DNA of 64,000 bases from Tricholoma matsutake (GCA_026075535.2 AP026542.1:3906001-3970000), one strand, 5' to 3'; counted from the first letter of the stretch, positions 44,282 through 55,526 are shown. Made by a program: numbers and translations. Notes: generated from the letters alone by a model not told the origin.

Positions 44282-44561
44282 TTTTGATTTCTAGTGTGGT
44301 CTTAGTAGATACATTTAGCTCCCATGGCAATGTATAGACACTTTATTTGCTATTCTAGAGGCCTGTGCAACCAGTCCGAACGAAAATTTGCATTTTTAAG
44401 GCCTGATTGAAGGGATCCAAACGAAAATTTGGATTTTTGAGGCTTGATCGGTAGTCCGAACAAATTTTGAAAAAAATTTGGACCCCTGGTTTTATCTGAA
44501 CCAAAATGTCCTATTTTCAAAAGTTTTGTCCGAACATATGTGGCCTGATTTTTTTTTTCTA

Positions 44562-44594
44562 GATCAGGCCTCCCCACCTACTATTGGGGGTCCT
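44562..44594 (-). repeat. Right terminal inverted repeat of the Ulp1 transposon
   Basis: Plus strand reads GATCAGGCC, then CACCTACTATTGGGGGTCCT, the mirror of the left end. Confidence 0.9.
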
Positions 44595-44602
44595 GCAATC
44601 CC
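44595..44602. repeat. 8-bp target site duplication (right), GCAATCCC
   Basis: Same as 37773-37780. It also forms the Arg-Asp-Cys codons of the PFF1-like exon 1 reading frame. Confidence 0.92.
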
Positions 44603-44621
44603 TGTAAACAAAATGTAACAT
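44595..44621 (-). pseudogene. PFF1: PFF1-like gene, first codons (displaced by transposon)
   Basis: Minus-strand ATG at 44621-44619 reads MLHFVYRDC to the transposon junction. Removing the transposon continues in frame at 37772 (PPPIIRLQQLS, then the membrane anchor). The start is inferred from this continuity; N-termini of this family vary, so the ATG is tentative. Confidence 0.5.
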
Positions 44622-45510
44622 TATGTAAGCAGCTTTTGGTGATTTTGATGGCAAATCTCGATGCATCTTGAAGTATGTGTGCCTATCGTCCTTGCTCCCA
44701 TCTGCACAGCTCGCTTTCAGTGTGGACAACAATTATACGAATGTTATGTACCCGATTATGTCGAAATACATACTGTACAATATATAGGAGAGGGCTGATC
44801 TTTTCTTTTTGGGTTTCCATCGAAATAAATCATGTATCTTCTTTCCATATGCCATAAGGCCCACAAGGAAGTGTTTTACGAGTCCAGTGAAAAAGTTTGC
44901 ATGTTGCGATGCGTGAATTATATAATCAATAGTGTGCTAAATTCATGAGTTTGACAACCCCTCTGGTGCTTGTGCCAGTGATGCAGGACTTCCACCTCCT
45001 CTACTACTTCTGCAAGTATCTGCCTATGACACCTCTCATGACTTTCCTTTTTGTACTCAGCAATCTAACCATTTTTCTTCATGTGTCATGTGTTAATTAG
45101 CTTATGTAATATGCAATTGCCAGCCATTTCAGAGTTTGCTGACTCTGCATCTCAATCAATCCTTGAGTTCAGTAGCTGGTACACATCTAATCTAAATTGT
45201 ATTTGTATTGTACTGAGCAAATTGCCAAATCTCGGTCCACAAATAGTCATAACAGCTGAGTGAACAAGCAGAAACCCTATACAAATCCTGAAATTCACAA
45301 TTCTGCCCAGAACAATACATGTAGAATATGTCTGTGTATACTTTTCCCCACCAAAACCGGTTGCAAAAGTGTGTGGTTCCTGCTGTGCCAATTCTTGCCA
45401 CAAAATGCACTAGTTTTGTAGGTGAGAACTTTGATGTTGGAGTTCAAAATTGGCAGAGATTGCCCACCACCATTATTATAGAGGTAATCATGCTTGCCCC
45501 ACCTGATCTT
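44622..45510. other. Upstream of the PFF1-like gene; no gene recognised
   Basis: AT-rich with no supported exon. Presumably holds the former promoter of the PFF1-like gene (read leftwards). Nothing else is identified. Confidence 0.4.
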
Positions 45511-45521
45511 CCCACAAACCC

Positions 45522-45570
45522 AGTCTTATAATAGTGGGTGATCCCATGCCTGACCCACTATTATAAGACT
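45522..45570. repeat. 49-bp perfect-arm hairpin, MITE-like
   Basis: Arms AGTCTTATAATAGTGGGT (45522-45539) and its exact complement (45553-45570), 18 bp each with a 13-nt loop. The arm aligns with the Ulp1 transposon end (AATAGTRGGTG, then GCCTGA), suggesting a collapsed miniature relative. Confidence 0.75.
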
Positions 45571-45799
45571 CGTTTCCATCAAAACCCAACACCGGCACTA
45601 TTTCCCTCCCCAGGGTGCATACAGACTTGATTATTTCAAGTACCTCAACCCGTTTTGGTAGGTGTTTGCCATGTACTATACATGCATCTTCCTGCCTGTT
45701 CATTCCACATTTAGAACACTTCCCACGCCAGCAACTTGTCATCCATCATCGTCAAACATGTCCACTATGCTTCCCATGCTCCCCACAATGCTCTCCACA

Positions 45800-46290
45800 T
45801 TGTTGAACCAAATGTCAAGCACTCCTCACTAGTGTCTTCTTGTCCTCCCTCATGATCTCGACATCAAACTTGCTGTTGGTGCCGATATGGCTACATTACT
45901 TCCCATGATGCCCAGTGACATGTCATCACGGTCCGCATTGCCAACCTCAATGCTGGGTGCTTGAACTTCTCACCAGCTTCTTCTCATACTCTCAGGACAT
46001 CATCATTCTCAATGTCATCCAGCAATCAGACTTGTTATCAACACCACCCAATATGGCAACATAGCTCCCATGCTGCCGGCGATGCATCATCAACATCAAC
46101 ATCATCGAATCTGACGCCGGGGCTTCACTCTGGCCTCTTCTCACCCTCCTTACTGATCACCATCGTTTTTGACATCATCCAGCCCTCAGACCTGTCATCA
46201 ACACCCACTAACATGGCCACATTGCTCTCACACTGCTCAGCGATGCATCATCACTGTCCGCATCATCAAACTCGCTCATGGTGATTCTCA
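45800..46290. repeat. Three diverged tandem units of about 161 bp
   Basis: Landmarks recur at about 161-bp spacing: GATGCATCATCA at 46081 and 46242 (related ACATGTCATCA near 45920); CATCCAGC-ATCAGACTTG; ATATGGCAACAT/ACATGGCCACAT. Open in one plus frame for about 107 codons (45961-46281) but Ser/His-rich with no recognisable fold. Confidence 0.55.
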
Positions 46291-46397
46291 AAGTTCTGAA
46301 CATTACTCCAAACATACTGACCATAAGATTTAATCATAGATACATCATAGATACATAATAAGAACATAAGGTGGCTAGATAAAATGATGTCAAGCGA

Positions 46398-48157
46398 TCA
46401 TATTTGGGAACAAGGCCCTGGTGGCTGTGAATGCATCAGAGGACTGGTTAGGTGCAAGAAACTGCAATAGCAGCTGGTGAAGCAGATGGAACGATGCTGT
46501 GGTGTTGTCAGGCTGGGATGTGGCAGGTTGGGTAGAGTTAGGGTGGTGGGTGCATCTGGAGGATTGGCAGGATTGGCAATTGTGGAGTGGGAGCGAGCAT
46601 CTGTGGGAGTTGTTGGGTTGCGATGCTGTCCAGCTGTCTCCTCGTCGGCACTTGGACCGGCAGTGGTCATTCATTCTGTGGGCTTGTGGCACCTTTTCTG
46701 TGTGTGGGCTGCTTCCCCATCTGAGTCTTCTTCTGTGTCTTCTTTGCTATTTTCTTCATCAGAGATTATCTTCCTAGATTTTCTATGTTTTTTCTGTGTA
46801 CTAGAACCTGTACCTTTAGATCGAGAACACTTTTTACCAAAATCAGAGTGGTGGCATCGAGGAGCTGGGGCCTCAGCTTCACCCCACTCTATCTGGTGGT
46901 CGCGTTGAAGATCCAAGTCCTGCAACTCCTGGGACGAGAGCTTTTTCCAATAGATTCTACCGCAACGCCACTTCCAGTAGAGTGTCTTGAGGATGCTCAG
47001 TGAATTTGAGGTTTCACTGAGGTTATGAAAGGGTATACTGTCTGGCCAACCCTTGATGATAACTTGATATTGCTTGACAACATTTCACCAGTAGTGTTTC
47101 CACTCCATGCATGCACTTTCGTCACCTGTCATCTCTCCTGGATGGAATGCTTAGTACAATAAATTACTGTGTTCATTAGCCACCCACTGAGGTTCTGAGT
47201 GATGATATGATGGATATCTGCATGCATTGCTGAAATCCGTTGCTTGTGATTTTGTGCCACTCCTGTCATAGAATGTCAGGAAGAGTTGGGATCTCAAAAA
47301 AAATTAATTGTGCCTTGAATGCCCTGAACTGCGAACCCTTCCATTTACCCCAAGAAGTCTTGGGTATCAGTTCTCATCACTCCTTTGAGAAAGTTCTCGA
47401 CACCAGATGTTGAAAAAATGGCACCTCTCATTGGCATATCTGTAGTTCCACACATAGCAAAAAGCATGGACTCGATGCCAGTGCGCAACCTTAAATTATT
47501 TAGCTAGTTATGTGCAATTAGTAGATGTAATTAATGTAAGCATCAGGATATACCTCGTTTTAAATTGCAGCAAGAGTGTGAGTTGCGTTGTTAATTTTGG
47601 ACTTTGTTGACACACATAGCACCTTCATTTGCATAGCCTTATAATCTTCAAATTTGCAGACTAACTCTTTCAGTTCTTGTTTGGAGAGTTCGTTGTATTC
47701 CTCTTGAGAACTGCACACCAACCCTTGCAGTACCGCTTTACCACTCAGAGAGGATATATTAGGATCTAGCGGCAACACCAATTTTTATTAGAACAAGGGT
47801 CACGATATAATACATTATTAACACACCATTTTCCTTCTCCTGTGATTTTTTCCAAGTGAATGCATTCCAAGCGCTAGTTTTTTTTTGTTCCTTGCGCGCC
47901 AATTTATGACCCATGTGAAGCTTGGACTGCACATGCTGGAGGCTCTTGTGATGCAAAGTGGCAAGGTCTTGTGTCAGCTTGTCAATAGTAGTCCATGTCT
48001 TGCCAAGGGCATTTTTGTAGTTCTGGGAAGCTTGTCGTTGATGAGCGAGGAGAGCAGCGCAAGCATCAGGGCTCAATTTTGGGTGATTGATCTTGCACTT
48101 GACACCAAGGGTGGTTTGGCTAGCTTTTGTCAATGTGTGGTAGAAATGAGTCCTCAT
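46398..48157 (-). pseudogene. Repeat-associated basidiomycete protein with HMG-like segment
   Basis: Begins near 48157 and is spliced. An N-terminal coiled-coil-like stretch (KTWTTIDKLTQDLATLHHKS) leads into SAWNAFTWKKSQEKENG and, after an intron, EEYNELSKQELKELVCKFED, a pattern like a diverged HMG box. Further exons give TGIESMLFAMCGTTDMPMRG (47.46 kb), GWPDSIPFHNLSETSNSLSI, WKWRCGRIYWKKLSSQELQDL and a highly acidic or basic tail (DEENSKEDTEEDSDGEA) with a stop near 46671. Similar proteins accompany transposons in many agaricomycetes (memory, not search). A TAA near 47560 and a TGA-like break suggest it is decaying. It lies on the same strand as the KDZ genes at 59-64 kb and may be part of that element. 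Confidence 0.5.
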
Positions 48158-48329
48158 GGATAGAGTATGTCAGTGGGTTGAGAAATTACACACAGTTCGG
48201 AAGTCAAGGAATAATATTAGGATGAATAAAATAAAATATTACAGCACAATGTTTATCCATCAAGTCCCCAAAGGTACCATACACCGAAATTCCAACCAAA
48301 TTAGTGTAGGGCCAAGCGGAACCATATTA

Positions 48330-49064
48330 CGGGCTGACAGTGGAGCCAATGCATGTCCCTGAGTTTCCATGCACTAGAAGCAGCAAATGACAATCTATAA
48401 CATAGTTGTTAGGTAATATATTCAGGCCCATAGCAGTGTTCCACCCACATGAATAATCAGGTGTGGACAAGCGATGTTTGATACAGGGTATAAATTTATT
48501 CCGGAACTGAATCTGCATGCAAAAAAGAACCAATTAGATTGTAGATTGGGTGGAGAGCACAAAATAGGAAACCAAAGCAGAACATGTAAAAACAAACAAG
48601 GAGAGGGGAAAAATAGAGGCATATGTCTATACTGGGAAGCTATGAGTATCCAAGATCTTCAAGCGGATCAAAGCACATATACAGCGATAAAAGTGGAAAT
48701 CAGTACCAACATTAACAAAAGAATGAACTTAAACCTGATGGTTGTAGAAATCTAGGCCAAAGTAGCTCAGCTACCAAATATGGGTTTGTCGAGACAAAGA
48801 ACTAACCTGTATCTGTTGAGTTTGAGCACTGTTAATGTCAGCTAACATAGCCCTGGATAGGTTTGAGGCTTGTTTGTAAGTCAGGCCCCAATGCAGAGTC
48901 CTGAGTACTGCCTCCCAGTGGGTGCTACAAACTTTCCTGGTCAGAACACATAGACGAGGAACCAGCAGATCGTCAAGCTGAAAGTGATAGAGAACATTGT
49001 CCGTATTTGGACCCAGACTAATAATAACACCTTCAAAACCATCAGCGGCACTTTTGTGGGGTGG
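48330..49064 (-). pseudogene. Coding fragment interrupted by Gypsy-2 (KDZ region, part)
   Basis: Minus-strand exons read SLGPNTDNVLYHFQLDDLLV, then TRKVCSTHWEAVLRTLHWGL, and further on FIPCIKHRLSTPDYSCGWNT. No domain is recognised. It abuts Gypsy-2 and is probably continuous with the minus-strand gene at 59.26-60.24 kb, which would make Gypsy-2 an insertion in one gene. No matching target duplication confirms this. Confidence 0.4.
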
Positions 49065-50258
49065 TGATGATACTCAACTCAGGAAAACCACCAAAACAGC
49101 CGATGAGGCAACTGATGATATTTGCACGAGTCAGAGGAAGGGTGCAAGACATTCCGAATGTTCATGGTCCAACCTATGAGAAGACAACTAGTTGGTACTA
49201 GTCATAAAGGTAGCTCTATAAGAGAGGAAGGTGTTTGGTGTGGTCCAATGGAATATCGATCAATATCGAGGATGATCAATGATATCGACGGTGAATGATG
49301 TTTATCGTCGATGGTTGATGTGTGAATTCTGAGGACCTTTTGATAGGTCGATAGTATATGAAGGCTATAGCCGATGGCTATGAAGTGTCAGGATGGTTAC
49401 TAGTGCTAACGATGAGAGGGTTGAAAGAGGATCGAGAACGAGGATGATTGCAGAGGTTTCTTGTCGATCAAGAAAACTCATAGAAGCTTAGATTGTTTTA
49501 GAGGATAGATCACATTCTTAGAACTCTATACAAGGTGGTATGTAAAGATGATTTCTTGTATTTCCTAGTAGATACTACAGAGTTTTATATGTTTTAAAGA
49601 AACTTCCTAAAATGGTATAAGAAACATGTGTAGAACATGAGGCAAAAGATATGAGTTAAGACATGAGGCCAAAAGGAGACTGGAATCCAAACAAGAAAGA
49701 GATATATCATATGATGAAGGAGTAATAAAGGGTATAGAACTAAAAAGAGACTGTCCTTTGTGTATAAACCACGCTAAGTCTTGCAATAATCCATCCAGCG
49801 GGTTCTGTACGTGATAGGGACTTAGAATGAGGCTGACCCTACTATCAGCAGGTTTGAGCACAAGTTGGAATATTTCCTGGCACATGGTATTCCACCATTT
49901 AGATAACAAATGTGGTGCCCGATGTCGCTCGTAGTCTCTCAATATCGATTGATAATGCTCGATGATGGTCAACAATGGTTGATGATGTTCTATCATGGTC
50001 GCGGTTGTTTGAAGTTGATCAGGGATGTTTGATGGTCATTTAGAGGGATCTTAGGGGCTTTTGAGGTAGTCCTAAGGTTGTGCAATGTGGTTTCTCAGTA
50101 TGATCGATGTCGCTGGTGATGTTTCGACATGGTCGATATGATATCACGATTGATAGACTGGGTTGCGCTGTGTCTGGGACATCCTAGGAGTTAGCCGATG
50201 TGATTAGAATGTGGTTAAAATGGTGAATCGGCCTTTGAGCTGAGGAGACAACCTATCA
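49065..50258 (-). repeat. Gypsy-2 3' LTR
   Basis: 1194 bp, TG...CA ends. Its partner at 58069-59252 differs mainly by CG/TG/CA changes and small indels. Unusually long for fungal gypsy LTRs. Confidence 0.9.
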
Positions 50259-50406
50259 TCCTCCCCCTTACTGAAATTCTGACCGTCCTGGTCAGTTGAG
50301 CCAAAATAACTGGGTCATGTGACATTGTTGATCATTGATTTAAGGTGCATTGTGGTTTGAACTTTTCTCCTTCTATTCGATCTCCTTCATCAACCTCCTC
50401 AACAAT

Positions 50407-51765
50407 ATGTCCATCCTTGCTGAGCTCGCTGTTCCCATCCTCGATCATGTGAAATCGATGCCTGAGGCTGGCAAGGCCAAAGAGTTTGACTTCAAAATCT
50501 GGGGTCAAAATTTTTGTGAGAAAATGGTGTGTTTTTCCCTTTCCTTCATTTTTCTGCGTCCTGACCTCGTTGATAGGCTGAATATGACAATCTGATCTGA
50601 TCATTCAATGAGGCACATGATGACCATGTGCAGGCGATGTTGGATGAGGCAATCGGCCTGTTCGCACCATTTGCTCATGAGGGCTGGCTTTCTTGGGGGG
50701 GCAAGTATCTTTTTGAGGAGTACTCAAGGAAAATCAAGCCAGAGAGGCAGAGAGAGGAGGAGAGGATGGCTCAGCAGGTGGCTGTCGAGGCCAAAGTGAT
50801 GAGGATCAAGGAGCGATGGGATGTGCTGGTTGATGCATGTCGAGCATTCTTGGCTGAAGTCCAGGCCAAGACTGTTTCAAAGGACAAATTTTGCGATTGG
50901 ACTGCTGCACTCAAGGTGATGCGCCTCTCTATCGAATGGGATGTGGCCGCAGACAAGGAACATCTGGTCAATGACTTACTGGTCACCAAGCAAATCATCA
51001 AGAAGAGGAAGGCAGACGAGATGGATGAGGAGGAGGAGGGTGAGGACGAGCTTGATCAGGAGCCTGTAGTGGCAAAGTGAGTTTGATTGGAGGAAGGTGA
51101 CTTGATCACCTTCCATGGGCCAGTAAACTATTGATGTCGATATTGTTCAAACTAATCAGGCTTTTGATTTTGATTTAGTGTGATCATTGTGCAGGATTGA
51201 GGATGTCACAGGAATGTATCGTTGAGGAGGGCGCCCCAAAGTGCAAGCGATGCACTCAAGGGCTGCAGGGGTGTTACTGGGAGGGAGTATCAAGGCGAGG
51301 ACTCTGACGAGGCAAGTTGAGGAAAAAGGTGGGCTCCAAGTGAGCAACAAAGAGTACAGGGGAGTTGATGGAGTTGTCAACTCCAAGGCATAGTAAGTGA
51401 AATTGCTCAATAACCACTACGATTGCTAATTTATGTGATTACTTAGCCATACACATCCAGGCTATCCAGCCTATCAAGAATGTGGAGGCCAGGCCCTTGA
51501 AAGTCAATGAGTGCCCAAAACGAACAGTGAAAGCAAAGATGAAGATGGCTGAGAAGAAAAAGGGGAAGGGAAAGGCAAGAGAATGAGAGGTCAAACCCAA
51601 GGTCACAGGTGCAGTTGAGGAGGAGATAACAGCGTTGGATGCAGCACGACTCTGGTGTTGGTATCTGGCAGAAGTCCTGGTGCAGAAAAAGCTGGAGGTG
51701 GAGGTACTGATGGAGGAAATTGAGGTTTTGGAGAGGAAGTGGGAGGAATCCCAGTAGTAATATGT
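50407..51765 (+). pseudogene. Antisense spliced gene in Gypsy-2: coiled coil plus zinc-cluster-like segment
   Basis: Opposite to gag-pol. Starts MSILAELAVPILDHVKSMPE (50407). Intron at about 50528-50578 (GTGTGT...GATAG), then MAEYDNLI, one TGA (50596), and a long charged helical region (50628-51080; QREEERMAQQVAVEAKVMRI) ending in an acidic tail. A second intron (GTGAGT at 51079) leads to MSQECIVEEGAPKCKRCTQG and then GCYWEGVSRR: Cys-x12-Cys-x2-Cys-x6-Cys, zinc-cluster-like. Later pieces (51.45-51.76 kb) are Lys-rich, then coiled coil. Correct intron borders in the antisense direction argue that it was a real gene. DNA or RNA binding is a guess. Confidence 0.55.
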
Positions 51766-51769
51766 TTTA

Positions 51770-52210
51770 TTGGTTTTAATTTTATTGTTTTTCTTGTGTC
51801 CAAAGGTATGAATTGAGAAATATTGTGTACAATTCAAGCCAAGAAATGTAAGATATATGTGAAAAAACATAGGAGAGAAAAAGAAAAAGAAAGTAAGATG
51901 GACAATTTATCAAAAACAAGACATAGGGGAAAGGCTCAGAACTCCTTCATAGCCAAAAAACCCCATTGAGGTTGCGCAAACATGTTTTGAACAATATCGC
52001 GACTTGTAATAGTACACTGTTATAAGATCGAGAGTTTGTTTCAATATCGCAAGTAAGGAAAATAAAAGAGAAATGCTGTATTCATCTTTGTTGAGGTTAG
52101 GAATACCTTCATTGATGTCTCTGTCGACGTCCGAAGTTGTTCAAAGTTGTTTGAGCCGATGATCATCAATATCAAAGAAGTTTGGAGGAAGGGGAATCGA
52201 TTTTTATGCT
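51770..52210. other. Spacer between antisense gene and Gypsy-2 pol end
   Basis: No exon supported. The two convergent genes end on either side, so their terminators probably lie here. Confidence 0.4.
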
Positions 52211-54463
52211 AGATAGGGTAGAACTTGGAAAGCAGCTACTGGTCGATGAAGAACTGAACCATCGAGCTCGCAAAGAATATAAGTGTCACTGTAGTTTCAT
52301 GCGATAACTGTTTCACATGAGTATGAGGTCACCTTTTTCGAAATTGTAATCTTGAATCGTTCGCTTGTGAACTTCTTCGAAGTGTTTTGCAGCTTCTCGT
52401 CGAGCAGTGTAGACTCTAGAGTAGAGTACTTCGAGATCAGTCAAGCGTTTCTGTAGTGCGATAGTGCATCAGGCAATGAGATCGGTGGAGGAAAGTATCG
52501 AATCGGGTGGCAGCTGTAGATATGTCGCTTCTGAAATGTTGAGAGGGATGAGTGGATGAGAACCTGTGATCACAAAATAGGGTGAAAAGCCCATTCATTT
52601 TTGAACTGTTACCCGTTCTGCCCAAAAGACTGAGTAGGTCCCAACCAACCATTGAGTTTGATCGCCATCGATGGCCTTGTAGAGTGACTGTTGTACATCG
52701 AAGTGGGCTCGTTCGACGAGGCCATTGGCACGAGAATTGTACCCACTTATCCGAATGTGATTGATATGATAGCGCTTCGCCAAGTATTTGAGAGCAGCAA
52801 GAAATGCTGTGCCATTGTCAGTAACAATATCATAAAGCGAGCCCCATTGACAAATGATTTCTTTGAAGATCCAATCACTGATGGTCTTCACTGTTTCATT
52901 GCAAAGCATCCTGAATTCTGGCCAGTATGATATCGAACATCGACCTTGTACTATATAGCAATATCCACCAGAAGGTGGCATGTGCATTGTGTTGATGTAG
53001 ACTTTTCTGAATAGAGGGGCGGGGGTGGCGATGATTGGTGGAATAAGGAGATTTCGAGTCTGTCGCAACTGACAGTAATGGCACATTCGGATTGACCATG
53101 CAATATCGGCTTTCAGGTTGGGCCACCAGAATCGTAGGGTGATGTGAGACTTTGTGGCAAAGATCATTTTGTGTCCAATATGGTCATGTGATGACCTGAT
53201 AATATCGATGTGACGTTCTGGAATCGCGACGATTTTGTGTTCTCCATGACAATCTTTTCACCATAGTTTTCCAGAATCTATAAAGAACTCGGTGCAATAT
53301 TGCATGAATGTAGCGTACTCAGTGTCTGATAGATTTGGGGGTCGCACCATATCAGAAATTGGATTGATTTGGTGAATGAAACCATGTAGTTTGTTGATCC
53401 AGTCGCCGAATTCTTCTTCTACTTCAATATTGTCATCTTCGGTTTGTCGAGGACATTGCAAAAGACCATCTGGCCCATGGTGCGTATCTGCAACATGAAC
53501 TAGCATGAAGTGGAATGTTAGAATTGAAACAATCCATCGGTTGATGCTAGTGCTAGGTGCAATATCGGGATTTGAGAGCATGCCTTTGATATACCTTGCA
53601 TCGACCTCAACAATAAGGTTTCGCACCCCTATCAAATATAAACGAAGTGCCCCAAGGGCTTGATATAGACCATAAAGTTTGAGTTTTGGTTGCAAGAACT
53701 GGGATTTGTGGTCGTTGAGTGTGATTGAGCCGAACCGACTGTAGTATCGTTTTCAAGAATTATCATGGTCGCATTGCGCTAGGAAATAGCCAATTGCAAT
53801 GCTCGATGTGTTGACTGCAAGGATGACTGGGGCGTTCGAGGTATAGTTGATTGCTCAAATCGCTGGCAAGTTTAGGAGTGCTTGCTTGAGATCTTCTTGC
53901 ACTGCTACCTGAGATGGGCCGAATTCGAAGGGTACATCTTTTTGTGTAAGGTTGATTAGCGCAGCTGCTCGATGTGCAAAACTCTGAATAAAAATTTGAC
54001 AAACTCCAATCATTCCTAAGAACGCCTTAACTTCCGTGAGCATATGACACGGACCCCACTTCTGAATCTTTTCAATGCACGTTGGATCAGCCATCCGACC
54101 TTGAATATTGCATTGATGACCTAAAATGATTATTTCAGGGACACAAGCAAATAACTTTGGTCCTGAGAACGTCCCACCACAATACTTCATGCGCTGGACA
54201 ATGTGATTCAGGTTCTAAAAATGCTCCCATACGAATCTTCGAATGCCTGAGTTGTCAGCAATCATTTTGTAAGACCCACCAATCATTCGATATTCTGATT
54301 TCAGACCCTTCACTGGTGTGTCATCGATATAAGGGATCGTGATATGAGGGACTTCAGGTTGTAGGATGGAAGTGACGTTGTCGTGTAAGATTGGAACTGA
54401 GTTTGTCCAACCCATCGGTAGGGTGACAATTCGAAGTGCACCGAATGGGGTCTGGAAAGTCAT
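52210..54463 (-). pseudogene. Gypsy-2 pol: RT C-terminal half, RNase H, integrase
   Basis: RT resumes at CGGMLHLYVAFDERLV (about 54.53 kb) and continues FQTPFGALRIVTLPMGWTNS, with the active site ITIPYIDDTPV (54.33 kb), then CGGTFSGPKLF and the thumb (FIQSFAHRAAALINLTQK). RNase H: ILAVNTSSIAIGYFLAQCDH (53.8 kb), LKLYGLYQALGALRLYLIGV. Integrase: RFWWPNLKADIAWSIRMCHYC (53.1 kb), DIVTDNGTAFLAAL, ISGYNSRANGLVERAHFDVQ (52.7 kb); tail YILCELDGSVLHRPVAAFQV (52.24 kb). Stops are TGA only where checked, for example near 53.87, 53.76, 53.26 and 52.6 kb. The tail also needs a frameshift near 52.3 kb. Confidence 0.85.
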
Positions 54464-54539
54464 TACATCTCAAGAAGATTCAGCCACGAGCCTTTCATCA
54501 AATGCAACATATAAATGCAACATCCCTCCACAAGCACAT

Positions 54540-55526
54540 TGATAGGTCCACTATGGCAGCAGAGCTCTGAAATCAAGATATCACATTTGGACACCTCCTT
54601 CCTAGAGTTCTACAATTTTGCAAATGCTTACAAACCCCTATGAATGCACGAAACAACCAAATGACACTTCAAAACATTTCGAACAACTTCGGCCGCCATA
54701 TTCCTATCGTACTGAGCCTCGAACACACGCACCCACCATTACACACACTAACACATCATGTTCTCGCCACCACAAACACGAAGAAACACAACAGCTAGCA
54801 ACTTAGCGTGCATCGAGGCATTTTTCAACATATTCATGATTTATTGGAACCACAAGACAAGGAGATTTGATATATCATGTATATGACATGTTTTTTCTTA
54901 TCATTTTCTCATTTACTTTGTGATTTCGACACCTTGTTCACTGCCTCACGTTTACCACATGTTTAGCCTCATGGCCTTTTACCTTATTAGTACTATCTCT
55001 CTAAAACATATATAGTTTGGTGTATTTACTGTCAACAGAGCCAGAAAATTGTCTTCTCACATTGCCTATCGTCAGACTTAAGGGTTTAAACTCTTGAGTT
55101 TTAGCTCAGTCTTCGCCTGAACTCACTCAAAGTATTCTGCAAACTACGTTGTTTCGCCACATCGACTCTCGAAATTCTTGTCACATCGCCTATCTGTCGT
55201 GTCATCATCTCTTACTTCACTTTCAACTATTGTCACCATCTCCCGAATTTGTGAGACCATTTCGGAGATTCTCAAACTTCTCTACATCGCTGCTAAACTT
55301 TTGCATATTGTTTCAGAATGCTTCGTAGTGTTTCATGTTACTTTGGACAGCTTTGCAGAACTTCGCACAGTCTAATACAGCTTCGCAACATTGTACAGTA
55401 CATTTACCGGCCTTTGGATAACGCGGTGATATTCAGTACCACCTCATAGCCTTTCTCTGACTCATGTAATATCTCCTAAGACATGTTTAGGTGGTTTTAG
55501 TTGAGTTTCTGGGTTGAGCATCATCA
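54540..55526. mobile_element. Solo LTR inserted in Gypsy-2 reverse transcriptase
   Basis: A 987-bp non-coding block (TGATAGGTCC...CATCATCA) separates two halves of the RT. The RT reads ...LAEQFRGR before it and ACGGMLHLY after it. The pre-insertion sequence can be rebuilt as AAGCACGTCCCC, giving a 4-bp target duplication ACGT (right) / ACAT (left), the latter a CpG change. TG/CA ends, a TATA-like ACATATATAG and no ORF fit a solo LTR. No partner exists in this window. Confidence 0.7.

Larger units (their letters stand above)
37781..44594 (+). mobile_element. Ulp1-carrying DNA transposon, P-element-like (6814 bp)
   Basis: Ends in inverted repeats of about 31 bp (AGGACCCCCAATARTAGGTG, then GGCCTGATC) with an exact 8-bp target duplication. 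Subterminal direct and inverted copies of GGCCTGATC and GTCCGAAC-AAATTT lie within 150-200 bp of both ends. Plus-strand cargo: a Ulp1 cysteine protease (38.2-39.7 kb), then a large intron-containing protein with possible RNase-H-fold transposase motifs (40.0-44.3 kb). An 8-bp TSD fits P, hAT and KDZ transposons; the motif order looks closest to P/THAP9. It is inserted in exon 1 of the PFF1-like gene. Confidence 0.85.

Noticed and set aside
54618..54806. Short His/Thr-rich plus-strand stretch
   Set aside because: Falls inside the solo LTR; no support.
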